39,500 nucleotides of DNA from Phycisphaeraceae bacterium (lineage in GTDB: Bacteria > Planctomycetota > Phycisphaerae > Phycisphaerales > Zrk34). The notes below the pieces were generated by a model, which saw only the letters and a program-made list of their open reading frames with translations, did not search any database and was not told the DNA's origin. The stretch is taken from positions 1 through 39,500 of the forward strand of contig JANQHK010000136.1 in the NCBI GenBank assembly GCA_028282685.1. Reading direction: 5' to 3'. Positions 13,708 through 24,317 of this stretch are shown piece after piece (position 1 is the stretch's first letter; each line of letters opens with the position of its first letter). The position numbers were made by a program, and so were the translations under genes.

Positions 13708-14064
13708 ATGTCCGTCAAGACCGTCCGCTACAAGGACCGCTATTGTGACGAGTGCGGCGCTGCGTACACGCCTGGGCGTAAAGATGAACGTTTTTGCTGC
13801 TTGGGTTGCCGGAAGGCGTTCGAGAACCGCAGGATGAAGCGGGGTGCGCAAATTTATGATCTGTTCTGCGTCATGCGGCGCGAGCGGGACTTGGCCCAGA
13901 AATTGGGTATTTGGAAAGAAATGTGCCGCGTCGAACAGCGATGGCGCGAGGAAGACAAGTTGGAGCGCGGTGACCGGCGATCATATCGCGCGCCGGGCGT
14001 AGCGCTGGAAAAGCTGCGTGGTGACGGCCGATTGCGAATTGCAGATCGTGTCGGATGGATTTGA
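13708..14064 (+). CDS. Zinc-finger protein, last early gene
   Basis: 118 residues from ATG 13708, with GAAGGGG about 8 bases upstream; the longer TTG reading overlaps the palindrome and is rejected. The N-terminus YCDECGAAYTPGRKDERFCC, then LGCRKAF, gives a C-x2-C ... C-C-x2-C zinc-finger pattern. The rest is helical and basic. Zinc-finger proteins of this kind in phages often act on transcription or DNA. It ends one base before the stop of the converging lysis gene at 14066. Confidence 0.75.
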   Translation: MSVKTVRYKDRYCDECGAAYTPGRKDERFCCLGCRKAFENRRMKRGAQIYDLFCVMRRERDLAQKLGIWKEMCRVEQRWREEDKLERGDRRSYRAPGVALEKLRGDGRLRIADRVGWI

Positions 14065-14065
14065 C

Positions 14066-14731
14066 CTACTTGATGGTGAACCGGATTTCAGGCGATGATT
14101 GCCTGACCACCTCTCGCGGGCCAGCGAAATCGCAGCCTGTATAGGCCAGTTCGGCGAGATAGACGGCATCGCCGGGAGTGGCGATGCGTGGAACAACAAA
14201 CAGGTGTTCAATCGTCAGCCAATCCCGCACAAACCGCGCTGATGGCGTGGGGTGATCAGGATTGGGGTTTTCGGCCGGATAGACCACGCCGTCACCATCG
14301 CGAACGAAGCGTGCCACCGTCGGCGTTCTGTCGCAGGTGTTTCCGTCCGGGGTGCGTTTCACAACCATCTCGACGGTGCAGACTTGGCCGCGCTCGCAGA
14401 CACCACCGATAATTCCGGTGCGCAACGTGTCCCATTCAACAGCATCGGGGCGGAGCGCGGTGTTCACCCGCCCTTCAACCCTACCGATGCGTTCCGCCTG
14501 CTCGTCAAAACCTGTTTCAACACGGTCAGCGAGGATCGTCACATTGTCCTCGATACCGTCGACCTGATCTGGAAGCTCCACATAAGGTTGAACATCATCG
14601 CCGATGAAAAACCAGATGATCGAAGAAAGGATCGTCGCGGCGGCGGAAATGGCGATGATAAACCGTGCCTGTTCGCCTAGGAACGCAAGGCCATGCTGGC
14701 GGGCGGCGGTCCTCAATTGTTGAGAGTTCAT
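14066..14731 (-). CDS. Membrane protein of the lysis region
   Basis: 221 residues from ATG 14731 (ATGA overlap with the lipoprotein gene, GGAGCGG upstream). One clear membrane segment lies near residues 24-45 (FIIAISAAATILSSIIWFFI), followed by a predicted coiled-coil stretch (VDGIEDNVTILADRVETGFD) and a C-terminal domain with several Cys (VCERGQVCTVEMVV; NTCDRTP; YTGCDF). The C-terminal part would face the periplasm. As last gene of the lysis cluster it may be a holin-associated or envelope protein. Unknown family. Confidence 0.75.
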   Translation of the reverse strand: MNSQQLRTAARQHGLAFLGEQARFIIAISAAATILSSIIWFFIGDDVQPYVELPDQVDGIEDNVTILADRVETGFDEQAERIGRVEGRVNTALRPDAVEWDTLRTGIIGGVCERGQVCTVEMVVKRTPDGNTCDRTPTVARFVRDGDGVVYPAENPNPDHPTPSARFVRDWLTIEHLFVVPRIATPGDAVYLAELAYTGCDFAGPREVVRQSSPEIRFTIK

Positions 14732-14937
14732 TTTTCCGCTCCACAAATCGCGTCATAGACCGCGTTGAAGCCGCGAGCCTGTTGAATGGTTTCCGGCGTA
14801 TCGTTGGAACCCGAAAACCGGATTGGATCGACCGACACACACGGGATTGCGTCACGTGTCGCGGTTATAGGGATCGTCGTGCACCCCGTCAGGATCAACA
14901 CGGCCGCGAGCCCGGCCAGCCTTTTCAACTGCGTCAT
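14728..14937 (-). CDS. Outer-membrane spanin lipoprotein (Rz1-like)
   Basis: 69 residues. A signal peptide ends in the lipobox LTGC with the lipidated Cys at 19 (LAGLAAVLILTGC). The mature part is short. It starts inside the preceding gene in another frame and overlaps it by 86 bases, the arrangement known for Rz/Rz1 pairs. With the inner spanin it should join the inner and outer membranes at lysis. Confidence 0.82.
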   Translation of the reverse strand: MTQLKRLAGLAAVLILTGCTTIPITATRDAIPCVSVDPIRFSGSNDTPETIQQARGFNAVYDAICGAEK

Positions 14938-15079
14938 TGTATCTCTTTTCCGCTTTGGCGCGCTGCCGCTCCGCGCCTTCCCTGCGGCCTTTCCAGTATG
15001 CTATGAAAGGCCCGACCAGCGGCTTGATGATAGGCCAGACAGCCCGCCCGATTGCCCCCAATGCAGCCAGCCAGCCCAT
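14852..15079 (-). CDS. Inner-membrane spanin (Rz-like)
   Basis: 75 residues from ATG 15079. An N-terminal hydrophobic segment (about 3-28; AVWPIIKPLVGPFIAYW) is followed by a basic coiled-coil helix (EGAERQRAKAEKRYNDAVEK). This is a short inner spanin, shorter than lambda Rz. The frame overlap with the lipoprotein gene supports the assignment. Confidence 0.72.
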   Translation of the reverse strand: MGWLAALGAIGRAVWPIIKPLVGPFIAYWKGRREGAERQRAKAEKRYNDAVEKAGRARGRVDPDGVHDDPYNRDT

Positions 15080-15080
15080 G

Positions 15081-16349
15081 CTATTGCCTGTTCAGCCGTG
15101 CGCGTTTTGCCGCGCGCGCCTTGCGCACCCGCTCACGGATAATCCATGCGCCGGCCCCAACAACGACAACAGCCACAATCGCCCACGGCGCGGCCTGCCA
15201 CAATGGAGAGGCGACCTCGACCGCCTCGCCTGTCGCCTCGGCCGCGCGGCCGGCAACATCAACCGCTTCCTCGTAAACCTCGACCGCTTTGCTAGCGGCG
15301 GCCGTCAACCCGCCCGCAGTTGCCGTCGCCGACGCGATGGCTGTAGTCGACGTCACCGGTGACTTGTCGTGATCGGCGAGCACTTCGTCAATCTGACGTT
15401 CGCGGTGAGCGCGATTGTCTTTGTCGAGCGCACGCGCAATGTCGCGCTCGATTTCCTCATCAATTGACGGCTCGAACGTCTCGCGCAGAAGCTTCACCGT
15501 CGCCGTGTCAAGCTCGCCAGTGACAGACAGCCCCATGTGTTCCTGATACGCCTTGGTCGCCTGGCGCGTCTTCGGACCTACAATGCCATCCGCCAAGCCG
15601 GGGGAATGACCAGCGCGCATCAAAAGCCGTTGCAAGTAGGCAATCCGTTTGTCGGGAATGTGTGCGGTGGAGGGTTGTGGGGTGTGGCCTCGATCACGCA
15701 CAAGGCTCGCATACTCCGAACGGGCGTCGAAGCTCGGGCAGGCTTTGGCCGCATAATCCCGGTGGCCTGAAATTTTCGTAATTTTCGGGTAGGTTTCGAG
15801 CAGTTCGGAAAGCAATTCGACAAGAGCCCGCTTCTGGGCCGGCGTGCGCGTGTCCTTCGGCGTCACACCATCCTTCGCCACACCGCCGACATAGCAGATG
15901 CCAACGGTTCCAGTATTACGGCCAGCCACATGCGCACCGACTTTTTCGACCGGGCGGCCCTCATGACGCGACCCGTCAATATAAATCACATAGTGGTAGC
16001 CGATGTCATTCCAGCCGCGCCCGCCTTGCGACTTGGGCTTGGTGTGCCAATCGCGGATTGTGCCGACCGTCACATGCCGGCCTTCGGGCGTGGCGCTGCA
16101 ATGCACGATCACTTCATTGATTTTTCTCATAGCCTCAATCCGCAAATAAATCGGTCTAAACAAAAAGATACCTACAAGCATCACCGCGCCGAGAATGAAA
16201 AACAGCGGGTGTTGCGCCGCGACACAGGCAAACAACTCTACATCAGAACCGCCCAGATCATGGGCCACGCAACAATGATTGATGTTAACGCCAAAAAACT
16301 CATCTGGCCACCAAGTGCATTCGAGGTCAGGGCCACCTTCTATCGTCAT
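15081..16349 (-). CDS. N-acetylmuramoyl-L-alanine amidase with membrane segments and peptidoglycan-binding domain
   Basis: 422 residues from ATG 16349; a TTG three codons earlier and an internal ATG at 16130 are alternatives. Order of parts: (1) about 1-45, a Cys-rich module with ECTWWP and CCVAHD; (2) a membrane segment near 49-70 (PLFFILGAVMLVGIFLF); (3) an Amidase_2 domain from 77 to about 215 with zinc ligands His83, His140 and Cys204 (VHCS, GAHVAGRN, KACPSF) and the HRD motif; (4) a peptidoglycan-binding domain about 232-290 (GIVGPKTRQATKAYQ); (5) a C-terminal Ala-rich part and a second membrane segment (AAPWAIVAVVVVGAGAWII). It would cut the peptide from the glycan at lysis. If translation begins at 16130, the enzyme starts cleanly at MRKINEV. 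Confidence 0.87.
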   Translation of the reverse strand: MTIEGGPDLECTWWPDEFFGVNINHCCVAHDLGGSDVELFACVAAQHPLFFILGAVMLVGIFLFRPIYLRIEAMRKINEVIVHCSATPEGRHVTVGTIRDWHTKPKSQGGRGWNDIGYHYVIYIDGSRHEGRPVEKVGAHVAGRNTGTVGICYVGGVAKDGVTPKDTRTPAQKRALVELLSELLETYPKITKISGHRDYAAKACPSFDARSEYASLVRDRGHTPQPSTAHIPDKRIAYLQRLLMRAGHSPGLADGIVGPKTRQATKAYQEHMGLSVTGELDTATVKLLRETFEPSIDEEIERDIARALDKDNRAHRERQIDEVLADHDKSPVTSTTAIASATATAGGLTAAASKAVEVYEEAVDVAGRAAEATGEAVEVASPLWQAAPWAIVAVVVVGAGAWIIRERVRKARAAKRARLNRQ

Positions 16350-16815
16350 CAAAATCAACAGGAATAGGGTTCATGGCCTCGATCGCGTCGGATGCAGCGC
16401 GGATCGCTGCCACCTGCGACCAGATCGCAAAACCCGCATTCCAGTCCCTCAATTCGTCGGCCGTCCACGCCGAACGGCCCTTTTCGGCGAGGAGGGTTGC
16501 TTGCGCCGTCAAATTCCGCTGTTTCCATTCGGGTACGACTGCCACGATGCGCCTATGCGCCTCGCGCTTGACCATCTGCGGTGTGACCGTGACGGGCTCA
16601 AGCTCGCGATATTGGCGAACGCCGTTCGCGGTGATTTCCGTTTTCGGAGCCGAAAACCGGTAGCCGCGCCCCGGCAAGGCGGGGGCCGGGTCGACCGTTA
16701 CCGGAACCCAATAAGGCTTGTGGTCGGCAATCTCGCCGGGCGCCTTGGGCGGGCGCTCGAAATATCGACGCTCACCCGTATCTTTCAAATCGCGTGTGAT
16801 CTTGGCGTAAAGCAT
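16327..16815 (-). CDS. Tail-fibre-associated protein (possible assembly chaperone)
   Basis: 162 residues from ATG 16815. The N-terminus is beta-rich with Pro and Tyr (MLYAKITRDL; HKPYWVPVTVD), and the C-terminus is helical (AIWSQVAAIRAASDAIEAMN). The position after two fibre-like genes, and the helical C-terminus following a Trp-rich stretch (TADELRDWNAGFAIW), resemble tail-fibre assembly or tail-chaperone-type proteins. I cannot name a family with certainty. Its end overlaps the amidase start by 23 bases. Confidence 0.6.
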   Translation of the reverse strand: MLYAKITRDLKDTGERRYFERPPKAPGEIADHKPYWVPVTVDPAPALPGRGYRFSAPKTEITANGVRQYRELEPVTVTPQMVKREAHRRIVAVVPEWKQRNLTAQATLLAEKGRSAWTADELRDWNAGFAIWSQVAAIRAASDAIEAMNPIPVDFDDDRRWP

Positions 16816-16818
16816 TGT

Positions 16819-17487
16819 CTATCCCCATGTCGCGGCAACCATGGCATTAACACTATCGCCTAAAACCGCTGATGAATAAGTGATGGAGCCGCTCGGTGGC
16901 GCATCGTCATAACCGTAGTTGAAATCAAAATTGACGGTATTATCAATCATATTGCCGCCCCCTGTGATCGCGGCACTACCGGTTCCCGGATCGGCCACGT
17001 GAGCCGCAAAACCTACCGTCGCGCCTGTCCCGCTGACCGCAAGATAATTGTAGTGTACAGTGTTGGTGTCAATTGGGGTTGTGCTGTTGAGGCCGCTCAG
17101 CGTGAATACCGCAAACCCGGACTTGTCGAAAGTGCCGCCGAAAGAGAAGCTGCCCGACAGGCTGACGCTGGTTTCTCCTCCGGAAGCGACCTTGCTGAAA
17201 ATTCCCGCGTAGCAAGTTAGACTGCCATCACTGTCTTCTTCTTCCACGACCAAGGAAAACCCGGTGATAGAAGCAGTGACCGTGCTATCAGCGTTATCGT
17301 TATCGTTCGCCATGACCAGAGCCACGATCAGATCGCCGGTCTTGGCGGTCGTGTTCAGGTTCAGCGTTTGATTGATCGTGTCGGTTTGGAGCGCGGTGCC
17401 CGTGTCACCAACAGTAATGGGCGCCCCGGCGGCGGCGGCGGCGGCGGCGGCCCATGCAATCGGCTGTTGTGGCGTCCACGGCTGCAT
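16819..17487 (-). CDS. Beta-rich virion protein, fibre or receptor-binding type
   Basis: 222 residues from ATG 17487, overlapping the upstream stop by one base (TGATG). The N-terminus carries a run of eight Ala from a GCC-type repeat (IAWAAAAAAAAG). The rest is nearly all beta strand with Ser, Thr and Gly (GDLIVALVMANDNDN; VSLSGSFSFGGTF). The layout resembles the N-terminal domain of the repeat protein at 37159. It probably forms part of the tail tip or a decoration. No catalytic motif. Confidence 0.68.
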   Translation of the reverse strand: MQPWTPQQPIAWAAAAAAAAGAPITVGDTGTALQTDTINQTLNLNTTAKTGDLIVALVMANDNDNADSTVTASITGFSLVVEEEDSDGSLTCYAGIFSKVASGGETSVSLSGSFSFGGTFDKSGFAVFTLSGLNSTTPIDTNTVHYNYLAVSGTGATVGFAAHVADPGTGSAAITGGGNMIDNTVNFDFNYGYDDAPPSGSITYSSAVLGDSVNAMVAATWG

Positions 17488-18605
17488 CAATCATGCACAT
17501 CGTCAAGGGTGAAGAACACGACAATGCCACGCAAAAGCGCGTCTTCGGTCATCACGTCGTTCGCGTCGGACACGTCGCGGAACAACCGGAATTGCAACAT
17601 CTCGCCTGCCGCCGGCGAGCCCGCGATGGTGACCGCCGAGCTTTCCGCCGTCACCAGCACGTCATCTGCATTCGATTGCGCGTCATCCGTCACCACAACA
17701 GCCGTGCCATAGGCCACGTCGCTGTCGTCGCCATCGGCCACGCCCACGCCCTGCAAGGCCCACGCAACCCCGTCCGCGTCTGTGGCTGTCGTGGTCCAAA
17801 GCGCCTGAAACGTGACAGTCCCCTCGTTCCAAGACGCGGGAGCCCAGACCTCGAAGCACGCATATTCGTCGGTCGAGGCGTCGAATGCCAATGTTGAAAA
17901 ATTGTGCGCGTTCGTCGTCATCTCAGACGAACCGCTTTCGGCCCCATTCGTGCTCGCGGCCGTCATCGCGCCAGCGGGAATGAACACACCCCACTTGCCG
18001 GCTTGGAGGTGGGCGTGTGCGGCAGACCCGTCACCGACAACCAGCTTGTTATCGGTCGTGTCCCACTGAATATCGCCCTCAGCGGTAGGCGCGGCTCCCG
18101 CCGATTGTTTGAGCGTGAGCGTGGGCGTCGTCAGCGTCTTGTTGGTGAGCGTCTGCGTTCCCGTCGTCGTGACAGTAAGGCTGCTTGCATCGGTATAGAC
18201 AGCCACGCGCCAGTTGCCCGAGCCTTCGGAAACAGCCCACATCATGTCCCCGGCAGCCGTGGTGATGTTGGCCCCGCCGGGCAAAATGAGCGACGTGCCG
18301 TTATGCGTGACCGTAACCGCTCCGGCGAACAATAGCAGTTTCCACGTACCGGCCTTCACCGTGCCAAAAGCTGTGATCGTCGTGGTCCCCGTGACGTTGA
18401 GAAAGACCTCTTTTTCTCCACCGATGTCACAGGTGGTGGCCGACGCAATCGTGCCCTCGGAAAAGTGTTCCGCGATATGCGTCATCAATTCGCGCAAAGC
18501 GTTGTCGAAATTGCTCGGCGGGTCGGTGCCCTCAATACCAACACTTCCGACGTCGGTGTTGCTGGCTTCGGTGGCGGAATAGTCGCTGAACTTGTCTTTG
18601 GGCAT
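17487..18605 (-). CDS. Tail fibre protein
   Basis: 372 residues from ATG 18605 (TGATG overlap). The N-terminus FSDYSATEASNTDVG, then FDNALRELMTHIAEHF, is typical of the virion-binding part of phage fibres. The middle has the fibre pattern TGTQTLTNKTLTTPTLTL and GDIQWDTTDNKLVVGDG. The C-terminal half is a Ser/Thr/Ala-rich beta domain, likely the receptor-facing head. Together with its position after the tail lysozyme this supports a host-recognition role. Confidence 0.82.
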   Translation of the reverse strand: MPKDKFSDYSATEASNTDVGSVGIEGTDPPSNFDNALRELMTHIAEHFSEGTIASATTCDIGGEKEVFLNVTGTTTITAFGTVKAGTWKLLLFAGAVTVTHNGTSLILPGGANITTAAGDMMWAVSEGSGNWRVAVYTDASSLTVTTTGTQTLTNKTLTTPTLTLKQSAGAAPTAEGDIQWDTTDNKLVVGDGSAAHAHLQAGKWGVFIPAGAMTAASTNGAESGSSEMTTNAHNFSTLAFDASTDEYACFEVWAPASWNEGTVTFQALWTTTATDADGVAWALQGVGVADGDDSDVAYGTAVVVTDDAQSNADDVLVTAESSAVTIAGSPAAGEMLQFRLFRDVSDANDVMTEDALLRGIVVFFTLDDVHD

Positions 18606-20694
18606 CAAAACAGTCCCGCTTGCCCGCTCAGAACCGCTTGCGTTGCGGCCGGGCTGATAGAGTTCATACGGTCAATGTCCGATTGGCTGTAAGTGACCGG
18701 CGTGGTCGGGCCGCCCGGCGGCGCTGCGGGAAAGCCCGGAACCGGCGAATAATTGCTTTGCCGAACAGGCGCAGCGGTAAATGCACCGCCGGCCGGCCGC
18801 GTCATGACGGGGGCCGTCAAAGCCCTGATACCGCGTCGCATCGTGTTCCCCACTTCCGGCTGCGCCATGATCATCCCCGGCACGCCGCCAAGAGCATAAC
18901 CCAAACCGGTTCTTGCTGCACGCCTCAAAATCCCGCCATCGGACGGCGCGTCGATGAAACCCGAAAGAATACCTCGGTCACCAGGGCGCCATTGATTTTC
19001 GTCGGGGTGATACACGCTCACATAGTCATATTCGGGCGTGTAGCGGTGCACCTTTCCATCAGCATCGCGCCAAAGCGTGTGGCCGCGATTGGTCATGCCG
19101 AAATCGCTTTCGCCGCTCCACACCGCCGAACCTGTCGGAACTTTCCAGACTTTCGGCTCCGGTGGCGGCGCGGTTTGCGTTGGCTGCGCCGCTACCTGTG
19201 GTGCAATAGGTTGAGGCGCAGGCGCGAACGACTGAGGAGCAATTTCCTCAACGGACAATTCCGGCCAAAATTCGCCCGGAGCAGGGACAGGTTGAGGCGT
19301 CGCGGGTGTAATTGGCGCGACGGGGGCGCCAAGCGCGGGGTCCATCAAGGCCGGGTCTATCGCGACCGAAGCAGGGATGGGTGGTGTGGACGCTGACACC
19401 GGCACTTCAACGGCTGGCGGGAAAAGGTATGGCGTTACGGGATTGTATGCGCCAGTATCATCGCGAGAAGAAATAGCCGGGTCGCGGCGACGCACTTCCG
19501 GCAACAATCCACCGGATGACCTTTGCTGCTCAAGTTCGGGCGTTACCCAATGGTAGGGGATTTGCCGAAGTTGGCCCGTGTTGGGGTCAAAGATTTCCAA
19601 AGGCGGAACCGCGTCCCGCAGGACACCGCTATAAAAACGCCCGCCACCACCGCGCTCCCGATAGGGAATGACTTCATCGTCTGAGGATGCTCCCAAAATA
19701 CCTGTTGCACTGATCGGCTGCGCCGATGCCGTTGACACAGGAACCCCAACGGCATTTGGATTGCGCGGCCGATTGTCGGGAATGGGCGGATTTTGCACGT
19801 AGGTCGCCGGCCGTGGTCGCGGGACCGGAACGCCCGGCGCGGCACGCGATGGACGCTGCCCCGGAACCGGATAATCGCGAGGCGCAGGCGTCGGAATGGG
19901 ATACGAGCGAGGTGCCTCTTGGGGAACCGGATAAGGACGCGGTGTCGGCACCGGGTAGTCGCGCGGCGCGGGTGTCGGAATGGGATAGGACCGATCACGC
20001 GGAACCGGATAAGGGCGGGTGCGCGGAATAGGAAAACTGGTTGCCCGATCATTGAATGTTTCATCGGCAAGCGGGCGCGGTGTCGGAATGGGCAGTTCAT
20101 CGTCCGACAAGCCCAAAAGACCCGGCGCAGGCTCAGCGGCGGCGGGTGTGACGCCAAGCAAGCCAGCCAGAATACTCGTAGGGCGCTCTTGCGGAATAGG
20201 CAGGCGCCCCCCTTTCTCGGCGCGCGCAATTTGCGTTTCCGTGACCGGTCCAAGCGGATCATCGGCGATCAGTTCGGCAAAGCGAATGCGGCTTTTGTCG
20301 TGAGGAATGCCCGGTCGCAAAAACTTCCTGCGAACAATCAAGGCTGCTTCACGGGCCGATCTCGCCTTGCGCAACTGCGTCAAAACCGACCGTTCCTGCG
20401 TGTTCGTCAACTCATGTTTCAAGAACCCGTAATTGGCTTCATATGAAGCCGGATTGAGCCCCCTCTCGCGCGACCACCTTTCATACTGGCGGCGGCGGCC
20501 GCCAGTCCATTGCGCATAACCATACCCACCGCGTGATCCGGGGATAAGCGGGCTGATTTCTTGCAACGTGTTGAAGCCACCACTTTCATGCGCCAAATTT
20601 CCGACAAAGCCCGCCGCTTGCGGGCGCGTCAGACCGAAATCGCGCATCAGATCGGACATCAGCCGTCCGGCAATCTGCTGATCATACCGCGCCA

Positions 20695-20695
<1 letters not shown>
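18605..20695 (-). CDS. Virion protein with tail lysozyme domain and Pro-rich linker
   Basis: 696 residues from ATG 20695 (TAATG overlap). Residues about 8-165 are a phage tail lysozyme domain: MRDFGLTRPQAAGFVGNLAH followed by ESGG (likely catalytic Glu37), then GYAQWTGGRRRQYERW. From about 185 to 330 there is a long Pro-rich linker with repeated YPIPTPAPRDYPVP-type units. The C-terminal part is Pro/Ala-rich with a Gly-rich stretch and ends near residue 696 without further motif. The enzyme would open the cell wall during DNA entry. The linker may reach through the periplasm. It belongs to the ejection gene set. Confidence 0.85.
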
Positions 20696-22757
<2,062 letters not shown>

Positions 22758-22770
<13 letters not shown>

Positions 22771-24035
22771 AATGATCGCTCCTCAGGCGTCATGTCCCGC
22801 CACAATGATCGCTCCTCAGGCGTCATGTTCCGCCACAATGATCGCTCCTCAGGCGTCATGTTCCGCCATTCTTCCGATGTCACGCGCTGTGGAGGAAGGT
22901 CCAATGTAGAAGCGCTGCCGCCATTAGAGGCACCGCCACCAATTGCAATCAAAGGTTCAAGGCCCCAAGCCTGGATTTGCTCAGGCGGCACCGTTTCCAT
23001 AATTTGACGAGCGACACTTTTTGCCCGCGCCTCAACACGATCAAGTGTTGGCAAAATCACGTCTTCCGACGCATTCAAATTGAGCGCACCAATGTCATTT
23101 ATCAGCAGCTCCAACTCTCGCAAGTTCATCTGACCGAAGCCAGTTGCTCCGGTCGCAGATGCTTCCTTCAATCGCATCATTGCGCCCAACGCCACGCCAG
23201 ATGTAATGTGCCTCATGTGCGCCGCGACCTTAGCTTGCGGTGTCTCGCTGTAAATCCGGAGAGGAATGGACTGCGTTCCAAATACAGGAACAGCGCTCTC
23301 ATTTGCCAATTTGCGAATTTGCTCAATCGTATCCATAAGATTGACGGTTTGCTCGCCTTGATTTCGCAAGCGTAGAGCGTCTTGCTCCGATGTATCCTCT
23401 GGCCCCCCCGGAATGGGGCGCATACTATACGCTCCATTCCGGGGGTCTTGGTGAAGTTCGTACCCTTGCGGAATGGTTCCAACTTGCGGCATGTTTATTT
23501 CCACGCCCGGCTTGCCGATGCCTGCCGCCGCCTGATCGTACTGCGCGCGAGAAATCCGGCCGGCCTCCAAGTCAGCTTGCAGCTTTCCTATTGAGGTCAT
23601 GGGGCGCTGCGCCTTGCGGCCCTCCATGATCGAGCCGCCAATCTGCTCCGGCGTGATCACCCCGGCCTGATAGGCGCCGACCAATTCGGGATGGTTGTGC
23701 TGCAACCATTCCGTCATGCTGGCGCGCTGCTTGTCCTGTGACCTCTGGCCAAAAAAACCGCCAGCCATGCCGGCCAATTGCGCGCGTGGCGTGTTACCGG
23801 CAAGACCGCCAAGACCCGCTGCCAACAGCGCATCGGAATTGCGCGACAGGAAGCCCGGAACCCGCCCCATAGGGGGCTGTGATTGCTGCGCGCCCGGCGT
23901 GAAAGGCGCAGGTGCCACCGTGCGTTGCGGAAGGTCCGCAAGCGTCAAGACAGGGTATCCATAGCCATAGCCCGGAACCGGTCCCGTAGGCGGCGGCATA
24001 AGCGAACCGCCGAAACGGCGCGGATCAATCGTCAT
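22758..24035 (-). CDS. Ejection/internal virion protein with C-terminal 11-residue repeats
   Basis: 425 residues from ATG 24035, overlapping the upstream gene by 11 bases. The N-terminus is Pro/Gly-rich (PPPTGPVPGYGYGYP). A Gly/Ala segment follows (LLAAGLGGLAGNTPRAQLAG), then a helical C-terminal half (HMRHITSGVALGAMMRLKEA; DRVEARAKSVARQIMETVPP). It ends in three copies of NMTPEERSLWR. The gene lies among ejection proteins, so it is probably carried in the head and released into the cell. No enzyme motif seen. Confidence 0.72.
22765..22863. repeat. Three tandem 33-bp repeats carrying a ribosome-binding site and start codon
   Basis: Copies at 22765-22797, 22798-22830 and 22831-22863 differ by one base. 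On the minus strand each copy reads TGAGGAG, 8 bases, then GTG. In the upstream gene it encodes an 11-residue repeat (NMTPEERSLWR). The copy nearest the downstream gene gives its real start at 22770. Confidence 0.92.
23405..23445. other. Perfect 12-bp inverted repeat inside a coding region
   Basis: CCCCCGGAATGG at 23405-23416 and CCATTCCGGGGG at 23434-23445, separated by 17 bases. Three more pairs can form inside after one bulged base. It lies in the middle of the gene at 22758-24035, where it encodes part of DPRNGAYSMRPIPGG. Confidence 0.8.
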
Positions 24036-24309
24036 TTTTCTTGCCCCTGTACCTGTCTGGATCAGGCGGCTTGGTGATGATCGGTATATGAGATGTCGGC
24101 GCGAACCGGGCCAAGATCGACCCTACGTCGACCTGCGGATAGCCGCGCTGCAACTGGCCGCCCAAAAGATCGAGGATCGAAGGCGTTCCGGCCCCGAACT
24201 GACGTGTGATCAGCGGCGTCGAAGGCGTGTCGGGCCGAATGTCGCGTCGCGTGTCGCGCCGTCCTTCGTCCTCGTCTTCCTCGTTGGGTTTCTCGGACTG
24301 GTCGCCCAT
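24025..24309 (-). CDS. Small acidic virion-operon protein
   Basis: 94 residues from ATG 24309 (MGDQSEKPNEEDEDEG), with AAGGTG 5 bases upstream; a longer upstream reading would lie inside the preceding gene. The N-terminal third is very acidic then basic (RRDTRRDIRPD), and the rest holds LITRQFGAGTPSILDLLGGQ. It starts 9 bases after the stop of the gene at 24318 and overlaps the next start by 11. Possibly a small ejection or scaffolding protein. Unknown. Confidence 0.68.
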   Translation of the reverse strand: MGDQSEKPNEEDEDEGRRDTRRDIRPDTPSTPLITRQFGAGTPSILDLLGGQLQRGYPQVDVGSILARFAPTSHIPIITKPPDPDRYRGKKNDD

Positions 24310-24317
24310 GTCACACC

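Noticed and set aside
18620-19396. Plus-strand open frame of 258 residues
   Set aside because: Antisense to the Pro-rich part of the lysozyme-domain protein; Arg-rich shadow.
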